Notes under the pieces: model-generated | What the model was told of the DNA's origin: nothing | What the model saw: only the letters and a program-made list of their open reading frames with translations | Databases searched by the model: none | Position numbers and translations under genes: made by a program | DNA from: Ruminiclostridium papyrosolvens DSM 2782 | GTDB lineage: Bacteria; Bacillota; Clostridia; Acetivibrionales; DSM-1351 | Assembly: GCF_029318685.1 (NCBI RefSeq) | Contig: NZ_CP119677.1 | Location: 4,579,001 to 4,643,000, forward strand | Length of the DNA stretch: 64,000 nt | Direction of reading: 5' to 3' | In this document: positions 51,018 to 59,603 of the stretch, piece by piece | Numbering within the stretch: position 1 is the stretch's first letter | How the letters are laid out: each line of letters begins with the position of its first letter

Positions 51018-52622
51018 TTATAACTCTGACCATATACGGCTTGGTGTAATTTGAAAATTATCAAGATTTATCTTACTGCACTGAGTTTTTAAATAATTCA
51101 ATCTTTTAAGATACATAGCGCCGTAAATCAGGTTTTTTGCTACATTAGTAACCTTTCTATTTGCAGGTTCCTCCAGATAAGTACCCTTTACCCATCTGTT
51201 AAAAGCTCCCATAGCCGGCCCGCAAAAGATTTGAAAGTCAGCTTTCTTGTCCATTTCGCCTCTTTGTGCCCACTTTGATGAAAGACCCAGATAACTTCTA
51301 AAAATCAATGCCATTTTCAACTTAGGATTTTTATCTGCCCTCTTAAGTATTTCAGGGTCCGTGTTTAAGAAAAATTGTCTGGTATTATTCCATACATTTT
51401 CTAAAGTATCATTAAATACCTTAGTCTCCAGATAAGTTTTTGTCTTATGGTCTATTTCTTCTATACTGGCGCAATTTTTAAATGTTTCATACAGTTTGTT
51501 GGCCTTTAAGTGGAACATTACTCCTTTGGTCATTACCTGAACTCTGCTTCCCATTTCAAACATATCTGCCGAAGGTGCATTGGCAACATCACTCATTGAA
51601 ATCTGTGATAATATTCCCTTAACTTCATCGCAAGTTCCTGCTTCAACACAACTCTGATTTATAGAACCGGTCATAACGAAATCAGCCCCTAATGTAAAAG
51701 CTGCCAATATGGTATATGGTGAGCATATTCCTCCTGCTGCGCCTATTCTTATTCTTCCATGCTTGTACTTATACTTGTCCATCATTTGAACTCTAAGTAT
51801 AGCCATGTTTTGAAACAATACCAAAGCAGGACGGTTATCTGTATGCCCTCCTGAGTCGGCTTCTGCAATTATATCTTCAGCCACCGGTATCTCTTGAGCC
51901 AGTTCTGCTTCTTGGCTGGTAATTCGCCCCTTCTCCAGTAGCAGTTTTATAATCTTTTCCGGTGGAGGTGACATAAATTGTGCTGCAACCTCTTCCCTTG
52001 ATACTTTTGCAAAAATCTTATTTTCAGTTATTACTCTTCCATTCTCCCTGTAAGCACCTCTAAGCCTGTATTCAACTATTGCAGGTGTAAGTGTTACCGC
52101 TCCTGCTACCTCAACTCTTTTAACATCATGCTTCAGCAGTAAATTTATCATTTCTTCATCCTTTAAAGGATTAGCTGAAATCATATTTACCCCAAACACT
52201 CCGTTGCTTCCTATTCTGCCTTTTATTTCAATTATGGCTTTTTCCACTTCTGAGACAACCATGCCCCCGGTTCCAAAAAAGCCCATAAACCCATCTGCTG
52301 CTGCGGCGACAACCATATCTACAGATGCTATTCCTTGAGCCATTCCACCTAAAACATAGGGATATTTTACATTGTGCTCCTCCATAAATTCTTGGGAACC
52401 AATGCTTATGTTTTTGTAATCATAGTCGTAGGCCACCAGTTTGTAATATCCTTCAGCCTCACTTAAGGATATTCTTCCTTCACTGGTAACAAAAAGCCTT
52501 CCGTGCTTTTCATAAATAAAAATACTTTTTGTAAAATCTCTTATCAGCTCTTGGCCGGATTCTAATTCTATTTCTGAATGTTCCGGATAAATCCATAAAG
52601 AAAATTGATTATTTAAACTCAT
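51018..52622 (-). CDS. PfaD-like trans-acting enoyl reductase (FMN-dependent)
   Basis: 534 residues. The family marks are the PYVLGGMAQGIAS start of the FMN barrel, GFFGTGGM, and AEADSGGHTDNRP near residue 260. PfaD-type proteins reduce enoyl-ACP in trans for polyunsaturated fatty acid synthases and trans-AT PKSs, where they are often fused to or next to a discrete acyltransferase. Here no AT domain is attached and none lies beside it. Expected partners are PKS modules that make a double bond but have no ER, such as I-1, II-1, III-1 or IV-1 (inference). Confidence 0.9.
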   Translation of the reverse strand: MSLNNQFSLWIYPEHSEIELESGQELIRDFTKSIFIYEKHGRLFVTSEGRISLSEAEGYYKLVAYDYDYKNISIGSQEFMEEHNVKYPYVLGGMAQGIASVDMVVAAAADGFMGFFGTGGMVVSEVEKAIIEIKGRIGSNGVFGVNMISANPLKDEEMINLLLKHDVKRVEVAGAVTLTPAIVEYRLRGAYRENGRVITENKIFAKVSREEVAAQFMSPPPEKIIKLLLEKGRITSQEAELAQEIPVAEDIIAEADSGGHTDNRPALVLFQNMAILRVQMMDKYKYKHGRIRIGAAGGICSPYTILAAFTLGADFVMTGSINQSCVEAGTCDEVKGILSQISMSDVANAPSADMFEMGSRVQVMTKGVMFHLKANKLYETFKNCASIEEIDHKTKTYLETKVFNDTLENVWNNTRQFFLNTDPEILKRADKNPKLKMALIFRSYLGLSSKWAQRGEMDKKADFQIFCGPAMGAFNRWVKGTYLEEPANRKVTNVAKNLIYGAMYLKRLNYLKTQCSKINLDNFQITPSRIWSEL

Positions 52623-52656
52623 AGATTCTCAACTCCATTTTCAATCTAATGTAATA

Positions 52657-54003
52657 TTAATGGTCAAGATATGCTTTTTTGATATTAAAATACAAATCCT
52701 TGAGGTCTGTCTTGGAGTATTCTCCATGAACCTTTTCTTTATGGCTGTTCTTAGTACTTCTTAAATATAAATTAGCATATTCGTTATAGAATCTGTGTAA
52801 TTCCAATTTTGTAGGAAGCAGAGTGTGGCTCATATCAAACAAGTCATAATTTTTCGATATCATTTGATCTTCAACTTCATCATACAATTCAGTGCCTGGA
52901 AGAGGAGTAAGAACAGTGTACATTATACTGTCAAAATTTAATGTGTTAGAAAACTCCAACATATCATCAAAATCCTGTTCCACAAAATCCTGACTTATAA
53001 TTATAGTCGCCGTTACTTTTATGCCCATTTCATGGGCAATCTCTACAGCCCTTACATTGTTAACTGATGTATTTTTCTTATTCCAATTATCTAAATCACT
53101 GCTTCGATGTGATTCAATTCCCATATGTACCTTTGATAGTCCGATTTCAGCCCACTTCCTCATTAAATCTGTGTGCTTGATAAATGTATCTGATCTTACA
53201 AAAGTATAGTATTTCTTTTTAATTCCTGATTTTTTTATTTCCTCTGCTAAAAGATCCATGTAATTCATATCTATAAATGATTCATCATCAGCGAAAAAGA
53301 CATATGGTTCTTCTATTTGTTTAAGCTCTTCAACTATTCTTTCTATTTCACGCTTCATGTATTTTCCGCCGGATTCCTTCCATAAGGAGCAAAACTTGCA
53401 TCTATGCGGACAACCTTTTGAGGTACGTATAGTAGCAAGTGGCTTGTACTCCTCCGTAAAATACATATGTCTGTATTTTTTAGTTAAATTTCTGTTTGGA
53501 AACTTAAAACTTTCTAAAGCCGGATAAGCTCTATTTTTATTTCTAATAAATTCACCATTCTTATTGAAAGCCATTCCGTCAATTTGTTCAATATCCCCGC
53601 CATACTGAAGTGTATTTAGATATTGTTTCATTGTTTCAATACCTTCACCAATCATAATGGCATCAATAGATGGTTTATAAAAATCCTTGGCACTTACCGA
53701 GGCATGATGTCCACCTATTAAAATAATAATATTAGGATAATTTTTTTTCACTTCTTCTGAAAGTCTTATTACTGTGTTAACATTTACAGTCAATGATGTA
53801 AATCCAATAACGTCGGGATTAAAATCCTCTATTTTGCTTTTCAGAGTGTAATCCTTATCAACTCTCATATCGAATATCTCTATATCATGCTCGTCCATTA
53901 GTCCTGCAGCTACATATTCCAACGCAAGAGGCTCAAGTATAAATAACTTATCATAATGAGAAGCAGTTTTAATTGTTGGTGGCTGAACTAAAAGTAACCT
54001 CAT
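52657..54003 (-). CDS. cobalamin-binding-domain radical SAM protein, copy 2
   Basis: 448 residues, paralog of the preceding gene over its whole length. B12-binding N-terminal half (LIGGHHASV), radical SAM motif CPHRCKFC (CX3CX2C) near residue 197, then FADDESFID and VHMGIESHRSSD in common with copy 1. A strong GGAGGAG precedes the ATG. Both copies keep the iron-sulfur cysteines, so neither is a dead duplicate. Two radical steps, or a heteromeric pair, are possible. The lack of a classic DXHXXG B12 motif is normal for this class. Confidence 0.88.
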   Translation of the reverse strand: MRLLLVQPPTIKTASHYDKLFILEPLALEYVAAGLMDEHDIEIFDMRVDKDYTLKSKIEDFNPDVIGFTSLTVNVNTVIRLSEEVKKNYPNIIILIGGHHASVSAKDFYKPSIDAIMIGEGIETMKQYLNTLQYGGDIEQIDGMAFNKNGEFIRNKNRAYPALESFKFPNRNLTKKYRHMYFTEEYKPLATIRTSKGCPHRCKFCSLWKESGGKYMKREIERIVEELKQIEEPYVFFADDESFIDMNYMDLLAEEIKKSGIKKKYYTFVRSDTFIKHTDLMRKWAEIGLSKVHMGIESHRSSDLDNWNKKNTSVNNVRAVEIAHEMGIKVTATIIISQDFVEQDFDDMLEFSNTLNFDSIMYTVLTPLPGTELYDEVEDQMISKNYDLFDMSHTLLPTKLELHRFYNEYANLYLRSTKNSHKEKVHGEYSKTDLKDLYFNIKKAYLDH

Positions 54004-54024
54004 TTTACTCCTCCTATTTTCTGC

Positions 54025-55380
54025 CTATTCATCAACTGTTTTATAATCCCTGCCTATTTTCCTAAGATTAGTAAACATCTCTATCATTATGGGTTTTGTA
54101 TAATCCGATGCATCTTTATTCTTAAAGTTATGCTTATTGCTTTGTATATACAAGTTTGCATATTCAGTATAGAATCTTCTGATACTAAGCTTAGTAGGTA
54201 AAACCGTATGAATCATATCAAAATAATCATAGTTTTTCAGTATTAATTGTTCTTCTACTTCTTTATATAAATCTGTTCCCGGAAGTGGAGTCAGCACTGA
54301 GAAGAAGCTGCTCTTTATGTTGGAGTTGGCTACAAATTTACGCAACCCGTCAAAATCATCTGAATCATAATCCTGATTAATAATAAAGGTTGCAGTTACT
54401 TCAATCCCCATTTCTTCAGCAAGCCTTATTGCCTTCACATTATTTTCAACTGAATTTCGCTTATTCCAGTTTACCAAATCGGACTCTCTATGTGATTCAA
54501 TGCCCATATGTACCTTTGCCAGACCAACACTAGCCCATTTTCTTATTAAGTCGGTGTTATGAATAACAGTATCCGACCTTACATAAGCATAGTATTTCTT
54601 TTTTATTCCGGCTTTCATGATTTCATCTGCTAAAGCATCCATATATCTGAAATCAATAAAAGATTCATCGTCAGCAAAGAAAACATACGGTTCCTTTATC
54701 TGTTTTAATTCTTCCACTGTACATTTCGGATCTCTCACATAATATTTGCCGCCTGCAAGCTTCCAGAGTGTACAGAATTTACATTTAAACACACACCCCC
54801 TGGAAGTTCTCATAGTTGCAAGAGGTTTGAAATCTTCCATAAAGTAATTATCTCTGTATTTTTCAGTAAGGCTCCTGTCAGGGAATCTAAATTCGTCCAA
54901 CTGAGGATATTCTCTGTCCTTGTTCCTTACAAATTCTCCATTATTATTAAAAGCCATCCCATCTACTAAAGCTATATCCGTATTATCTTGTAATGCCTTT
55001 ACGTATTCCTTAAATGTACAAACACCTTCGCCTATAAAAATACCATCTATAGTAGGGACATAAAAATCGTGTGGACATACAGTAGCATGGTGTCCTCCAA
55101 TAACTACTTTTGCAGTCGGGTTTAATTCTTTTACAAGTTTTGATAATTCAATTATAGTATTTACATTTATTGTATAGCCGGTAAAACCTACTACCTGTGG
55201 CTTAAATTGTTCAAGTTTAGATTTCAGGTCACTTTCTATTCTCATGTCTATTATTTCAACATTATGCTCGTCTTTTAATGCTGCTCCAACATATTCCAGA
55301 GCTATAGGTTCATGCATAAAAATTTTATCCATATATAACAATGAACTTATAGTTACTGGCTGTACTAAAAGAATATTCAT
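54025..55380 (-). CDS. cobalamin-binding-domain radical SAM protein, copy 1
   Basis: About 451 residues. An N-terminal Rossmann-like B12-binding domain (starts MNILLVQP, contains VVIGGHHATV) is followed by a radical SAM core with CVFKCKFC (CX3CX2C) near residue 195 and a GIESH motif. This is the BchE-like class whose members perform methylations at unactivated carbons, ring closures or ring contractions. I prefer the ATG at 55380: GGAG is 9 bases before it, whereas it touches the ATG at 55389, and the 55380 start lines up with the paralog's MRLLLVQP. It is followed 21 bases later by that paralog. The reaction is not predictable from sequence; a polyketide C-methylation is one option. Confidence 0.88.
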   Translation of the reverse strand: MNILLVQPVTISSLLYMDKIFMHEPIALEYVGAALKDEHNVEIIDMRIESDLKSKLEQFKPQVVGFTGYTINVNTIIELSKLVKELNPTAKVVIGGHHATVCPHDFYVPTIDGIFIGEGVCTFKEYVKALQDNTDIALVDGMAFNNNGEFVRNKDREYPQLDEFRFPDRSLTEKYRDNYFMEDFKPLATMRTSRGCVFKCKFCTLWKLAGGKYYVRDPKCTVEELKQIKEPYVFFADDESFIDFRYMDALADEIMKAGIKKKYYAYVRSDTVIHNTDLIRKWASVGLAKVHMGIESHRESDLVNWNKRNSVENNVKAIRLAEEMGIEVTATFIINQDYDSDDFDGLRKFVANSNIKSSFFSVLTPLPGTDLYKEVEEQLILKNYDYFDMIHTVLPTKLSIRRFYTEYANLYIQSNKHNFKNKDASDYTKPIMIEMFTNLRKIGRDYKTVDE

Positions 55381-55395
55381 TCCTACCATCTCCTT

Positions 55396-56187
55396 TTATA
55401 ATAAATCAATTATTTTTTTAGTAACCTCTTCGTACTCAGTCTGAACAAATATATGGTCGCCTTTCACCTTCACAAATGAAACATCTTGACCGTATATTCC
55501 CCATTCAAAAATATCTGTATATTTCACAAAGCTGTCTTCTTCACTGTAAAATATAAAACTTGGAGATTCTATCGGCTTGTCCATATCTACTTTTGTCTTC
55601 AAAAAAACAGCAATATCATCCTTTATCGTTCTGAAATAATACTCCAAATAAGTCTGATTATCCAGAAACGCACTGTTTATACTGCCAAAGCCGCTCATAA
55701 TCTCTACAAGTTCTTTCATGCTTTTTTTATCTAAATATTTATACTCTTCAATACGATGAGGTAATGGAGATGCTGAAATTATTACCTTTTTGGGCTTGAT
55801 ATTTTTTTCTTCAAGAATCTGTGTTATTCTATAGGCTAAAATTCCCCCAAGGCTATGTCCAAAAAAGTAAAAATTATCACCTAAATATTCTAGTAATACA
55901 TTTGATAAAAGATTAATTAATTCTTCAAAATCCTTAATACATTCTCCTCTGGCCCAGCCGTGACCCGGAAAATCTATGGCCAGAACTTCAATTCCTTCCG
56001 GCAACCCCCTTGCAATATCTTTAAAAGACAGTGACTGTCCACCCACAAAAGGGAAAAAAAATATCTTAGTTTTATTATCACTTGAACCTTTAAGTCTTCT
56101 TAAACCAAGGCCTTTTTCTAAAATAGCATAATCAGTATTTGACTTAGTAACCATACTATCACTCTTTCCAACTGCGCTTATTGGCAT
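55396..56187 (-). CDS. type II thioesterase (alpha/beta hydrolase)
   Basis: 263 residues. FFPFVGGQ with an oxyanion-type N-terminal motif, IDFPGHGWARGE, nucleophile serine in FFGHSLGGILAY near residue 110, an acid in YSEEDSFVKY and His in KGDHIFV give the thioesterase II pattern. Such enzymes clear stalled or wrongly primed acyl groups from carrier proteins. The motif GHSLGGI and the PGHG region separate it from FabD-type acyltransferases. Two starts are possible: the ATG at 56187 and the ATG at 56154; both have weak ribosome binding sites. A second, diverged thioesterase lies at 50218. Confidence 0.85.
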   Translation of the reverse strand: MPISAVGKSDSMVTKSNTDYAILEKGLGLRRLKGSSDNKTKIFFFPFVGGQSLSFKDIARGLPEGIEVLAIDFPGHGWARGECIKDFEELINLLSNVLLEYLGDNFYFFGHSLGGILAYRITQILEEKNIKPKKVIISASPLPHRIEEYKYLDKKSMKELVEIMSGFGSINSAFLDNQTYLEYYFRTIKDDIAVFLKTKVDMDKPIESPSFIFYSEEDSFVKYTDIFEWGIYGQDVSFVKVKGDHIFVQTEYEEVTKKIIDLL

Positions 56188-56247
56188 AAATCAACTCGTT
56201 TGCCTGTATCTTAGTAAAGAAAAGCTTGTAGTTACATAAATGGAACC

Positions 56248-57906
56248 TTATTTTTGTAAATTGTAATCATAAAAGCCTGTTCCATTCATTACTCCCAATT
56301 TATTCCTCTTTACCATTTGGTTTAACAAGTTAGGAACTTCAAAAGGCTGCCCGTATACATCGTATAAATAATCTGTTATGAATTTCAGTTTATCCAGACC
56401 CATGTAATCGGCATCCCTTAATATCTCCTCCTTCTGCATTAGCCGAATAATATTATCTCTGGAAGTTATTTCTTCCTCAAGACATCTTATAGTCTCGAAT
56501 ATCTTTGTTACCAGAAGAAACATTAATGGTCTTGTATAACCGTCATTAACCTCGAGACAATCACCGGTTAATTCAATGATAAATTTCTTTATTTCTTCAT
56601 ATATTGCTTTACCATAAGTATTGCTTCTAACTAATTCGGTATTACATATAAACGATTTTTGACAGTTAAACACAACTATTTTTTCTGAAGAATGCTTTGA
56701 AGCTTCAGCTATATCTTTAAACTTATATATAGGAGTGTTAATAGCTATCGGTACATCCTTGCCAAATCTATCACTTAATTCATTAATACTATTTACCACC
56801 TGTTCAAATGGTAAAATTTTAGATTCAATTATAAGGTCAAACTGTTTTTCAGGGTAATCATTTGTTAAAATAATGTTTTGTACAAGCTTGTCATACATAT
56901 TCTTGTTAACACTTTCAAGCACTTTGAAGCATTCAGTGTCAGTGCTGTCCATGTAAACTTGTTTTCCTTTGTTAATAAGTGCAAGCAAAAAATTAATCTG
57001 ATTAATGTACACATTATTTACAAAAATCTTGTTATAATCAGATTTCACATTTCTGATAGGCTTTTTGATTAAAACTGTAGGATCTACTTTTTTACTGGGA
57101 TATTCATAAAAGCCCTTTCCTGTTTTTGCACCAAGTTCATTTCTTTCAACTCTCCCGTTTAAGTAGTCAGAAACAAAAACTCTGTCTCCAAACTTTTCAT
57201 AAAGGTAATCAATAAGTGCTTTTGATATTTCCACTCCCAATAAATCAATAAACGCAACAGTCCATTGTCCTCTTATTGGATACAAAAGATACTTTGCTAA
57301 AGTAGCTACATCCACAAGGTTATGCTGTTCCATTGCTCTGAATAGATTTGAAAGCTCCATACCGTTTACTCTATTGAATACAAAGCCCGGACACTCTTTT
57401 ACTACTATAGGGCTAAATCCAACATCGTAAAGTAATTTAAAAGTGTAATCCAAAGTACACTTTGAAGTATACTTCGAGGGAATTAATTCTAAATCATGGA
57501 TTCCCCAGCTGACACCAAGAAAATGAATATTTATAAATCTATCCTTCTTTTCTATAGCATCAGCTAAAAAAGTAGGCAAATAACTAGATGAATTTGATGC
57601 AATAATTGCATCTTCACTAACAACCTTTTCTATGTCACTAAGCATTTTAAATTTAATTGCTTTATTTTCAGGTACATTTTCAATAATCAAGTTACAATCA
57701 CTTAAGTCTTCAAGGTTACCTGTAACTTTTATGTACTTTTCATATTTATGCCTTTTAGTGGATGATACTATCTCTTCATAAATCTTATTTCTCTGTTCCG
57801 GACTGATTTCATACACCATGACATCAACATTTCTTTTTGCGAACCAAAATGCTTCAGATTTTCCTTGAAATCCACCACCTAATATACCAACTTTTAAATC
57901 CTCCAT
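56248..57906 (-). CDS. 3-hydroxyacyl-CoA dehydrogenase-like protein with duplicated C-terminal region
   Basis: About 552 residues. The N-terminal Rossmann domain begins KVGILGGGFQG, followed by a Glu-bearing strand (LIIENVPENK) and a His in NIHFLG near residue 126; an HCDH domain follows (KECPGFVFNRV, with the Asn). Residues about 290-440 look like a decayed second Rossmann half, and 445-552 a second HCDH domain ending LGVMNGTGFYDY. Two-domain members such as PaaC/PaaH share this layout. The usual HFFNP motif is HFLGV, so the substrate pocket differs. The chosen ATG lies 9 bases after GGAG; the in-frame TTG 15 bases upstream would overlap that site. Such enzymes help make hydroxymalonyl-type units with FkbH in other pathways, but the acyl-CoA dehydrogenase needed there is not seen here. 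Confidence 0.82.
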   Translation of the reverse strand: MEDLKVGILGGGFQGKSEAFWFAKRNVDVMVYEISPEQRNKIYEEIVSSTKRHKYEKYIKVTGNLEDLSDCNLIIENVPENKAIKFKMLSDIEKVVSEDAIIASNSSSYLPTFLADAIEKKDRFINIHFLGVSWGIHDLELIPSKYTSKCTLDYTFKLLYDVGFSPIVVKECPGFVFNRVNGMELSNLFRAMEQHNLVDVATLAKYLLYPIRGQWTVAFIDLLGVEISKALIDYLYEKFGDRVFVSDYLNGRVERNELGAKTGKGFYEYPSKKVDPTVLIKKPIRNVKSDYNKIFVNNVYINQINFLLALINKGKQVYMDSTDTECFKVLESVNKNMYDKLVQNIILTNDYPEKQFDLIIESKILPFEQVVNSINELSDRFGKDVPIAINTPIYKFKDIAEASKHSSEKIVVFNCQKSFICNTELVRSNTYGKAIYEEIKKFIIELTGDCLEVNDGYTRPLMFLLVTKIFETIRCLEEEITSRDNIIRLMQKEEILRDADYMGLDKLKFITDYLYDVYGQPFEVPNLLNQMVKRNKLGVMNGTGFYDYNLQK

Positions 57907-57960
57907 GATTTTATTCTCCAATTTCTAATTTATTAAGATTCTACTTATGAAGCTGATAAA

Positions 57961-58386
57961 TTATAAATCCTCTTCAACATCGATATCTTTTTGTTTCTTA
58001 AGAGACAATGCTACTGCAAAAACTAAAGAGTTTATAGTGAATAGTCTTGGAATATCATTGAAAGTTAATCCTTCAACAAATTCAGATGGGTTAATTTCCG
58101 GCATTAACTTATGGAGTTCCTTTAAAACATGGGTTGGAATAACACCAGTTTCTAATTCTTCTTCTGAGCTGTTTTCCATAATAAACTGTTCTACACCATC
58201 TCCATCTTCCGAAAGTGAAACGTCAAATCTGCGTTCTAATCTCGCCATAATGTCAAGGAAGTCAATTGATTCTGCTCCTAGATCTTCTATTAATTTTGAT
58301 TCCAGAAGAACTTCTGCTCCATCTTCGATTCCTAAAGTATCAATCAATACGCTTTTTACCATTTCAAATATTTCTGATTTTTTCAT
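57961..58386 (-). CDS. acyl carrier protein with C-terminal extension
   Basis: About 141 residues. Residues 1-80 are a carrier protein with the phosphopantetheine serine in EDLGAESIDFLD; the remaining 60 residues (containing IPRLFTINSLVFAV) form an extension not found in ordinary 80-residue ACPs. The start is the ATG behind GGAGGG (58392-58397); an in-frame GTG 36 bases upstream has no such site and is rejected. I recall ACPs with a similar DIPRLFT-type tail in other biosynthetic clusters but cannot name a function. Placed between an aminotransferase and a dehydrogenase-like gene, it probably carries the unit they build (inference). Confidence 0.85.
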   Translation of the reverse strand: MKKSEIFEMVKSVLIDTLGIEDGAEVLLESKLIEDLGAESIDFLDIMARLERRFDVSLSEDGDGVEQFIMENSSEEELETGVIPTHVLKELHKLMPEINPSEFVEGLTFNDIPRLFTINSLVFAVALSLKKQKDIDVEEDL

Positions 58387-58391
58387 AGTAA

Positions 58392-58397
58392 CCCTCC
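58392..58397 (-). promoter_or_regulatory. ribosome binding site deciding the extended-ACP start
   Basis: GGAGGG, 5 bases before the ATG at 58386. It argues against the longer frame beginning with GTG at 58422. Confidence 0.7.
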
Positions 58398-58428
58398 AAA
58401 ATATATTTTTAATTTGTTTCACAAATTG

Positions 58429-59595
58429 CTAATCAATTAATTTTCTTAGTCTTTTTCCACTTTCATACAAAGTGTCCCATGACTTACAATAACAAAATCT
58501 GACTTGCCTGTTTCCCTTTGTTTTATCAGTATAAAAGGATGTGCCCGGAACTGTGGCGATACCGGTTTTCTCAATTAGAAACTTACTAAACTCAAAATCG
58601 TCAGATATTGAATATTTATTCATAAGCTCATCGCAATTTACCAGAAAGTAATATGCGCCATTTGTTTCATACAGTTTAAAACCACACTCTACCAACGCGT
58701 CATGTATATAGTTTCTTGCTTCAAAGTAATGATTGCGTAACTGCTCATAATAATCGTTTTTCAGTTCCATACAAAATGCAACTGCTTCCTGAAGCGGAGA
58801 CGGAGCTCCCACTGTAGTAAAATCATGTACAGTTCTTATAAGTTTTGTAATTTCAGGACAGGCTATAGCCCAGCCTACTCTCCAACCTGTAACAGAATAG
58901 GTTTTAGAGGCAGAATTAATAGTAACAGTTCTATTGGCCATATTAGGTAATGAGGCAATGGATATATGCCGTGTATCATCATAGGTTATATGCTCATAAA
59001 TTTCGTCACATATGGCTATAGCATTGAATTCATTACACAACTCTGCTATATATTCAAGTTCTTTTCTTGTAAACACTTTACCGGTAGGGTTATTAGGCGT
59101 ATTAATGATTATAGCCTTTGTATTACTGTTAAAAGCATTTGCCAGCTCCTCATAATCAAATTCCCATTTAGGAGGATGTAAGGTTATGTATTTTGCCTTT
59201 GCTCCGGAAAGTATAACATCCGGGCCATAATTCTCATAATACGGTTCAAATATGATTACTTCATCACCAGGATTTATTACTGCTTTTAATGTACAAAGCA
59301 TAGCTTCTGTTGCCCCGCAGGTAATCGTTATTTCTTCTTCAGGATCCACTTCTATTTTATTAAATGACTTAACCTTTTTAGCTATTGCACTTCTAAGGTT
59401 GGGGCTTCCAAAGGTAACGGAATACTGATTTACATCATCCATAATCGCTCTTACAGCAGCATTTTTTATCTCTTCCTTAGTAGGGAAATCCGGAAACCCT
59501 TGTGACAAGTTTATCCCACCTACCGAATCGCATATTCTTGTCATTTCACGAATAACCGATTCAGTAAAACTCTTTGCGGTCCTTGATAGTTCCAT
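58429..59595 (-). CDS. class I/II PLP aminotransferase
   Basis: 388 residues, fold type I aspartate aminotransferase family. Visible marks are NLSQGFPDFP near the N-terminus, the NTPNNPTG loop, CDEIYEH, the PLP lysine in NSASKTYSVTGWR near residue 230, and a C-terminal Arg motif (RQVRFCYCKS). Such enzymes interconvert amino acids and 2-oxo acids. A strong AGGAGG precedes the ATG. It sits between the class III pair and a carrier protein and could supply the amino acid or oxo acid used by this block. It could also be a general amino acid aminotransferase recruited to the operon; the sequence alone does not give the substrate. Confidence 0.88.
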   Translation of the reverse strand: MELSRTAKSFTESVIREMTRICDSVGGINLSQGFPDFPTKEEIKNAAVRAIMDDVNQYSVTFGSPNLRSAIAKKVKSFNKIEVDPEEEITITCGATEAMLCTLKAVINPGDEVIIFEPYYENYGPDVILSGAKAKYITLHPPKWEFDYEELANAFNSNTKAIIINTPNNPTGKVFTRKELEYIAELCNEFNAIAICDEIYEHITYDDTRHISIASLPNMANRTVTINSASKTYSVTGWRVGWAIACPEITKLIRTVHDFTTVGAPSPLQEAVAFCMELKNDYYEQLRNHYFEARNYIHDALVECGFKLYETNGAYYFLVNCDELMNKYSISDDFEFSKFLIEKTGIATVPGTSFYTDKTKGNRQVRFCYCKSWDTLYESGKRLRKLID

Positions 59596-59603
59596 ACATC
59601 CTC

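Noticed and set aside
50218-56187. The two GHSLGG proteins as possible trans-acyltransferases
   Set aside because: They have the PGHG and GHSLGGI motifs and a late His of thioesterase II, and lack the GQGSQ and xxFH motifs of FabD-type acyltransferases.
58387-58422. GTG start 36 bases upstream for the extended ACP
   Set aside because: GGAGGG lies inside that extension at the right distance from the downstream ATG, and the carrier fold begins at that ATG.
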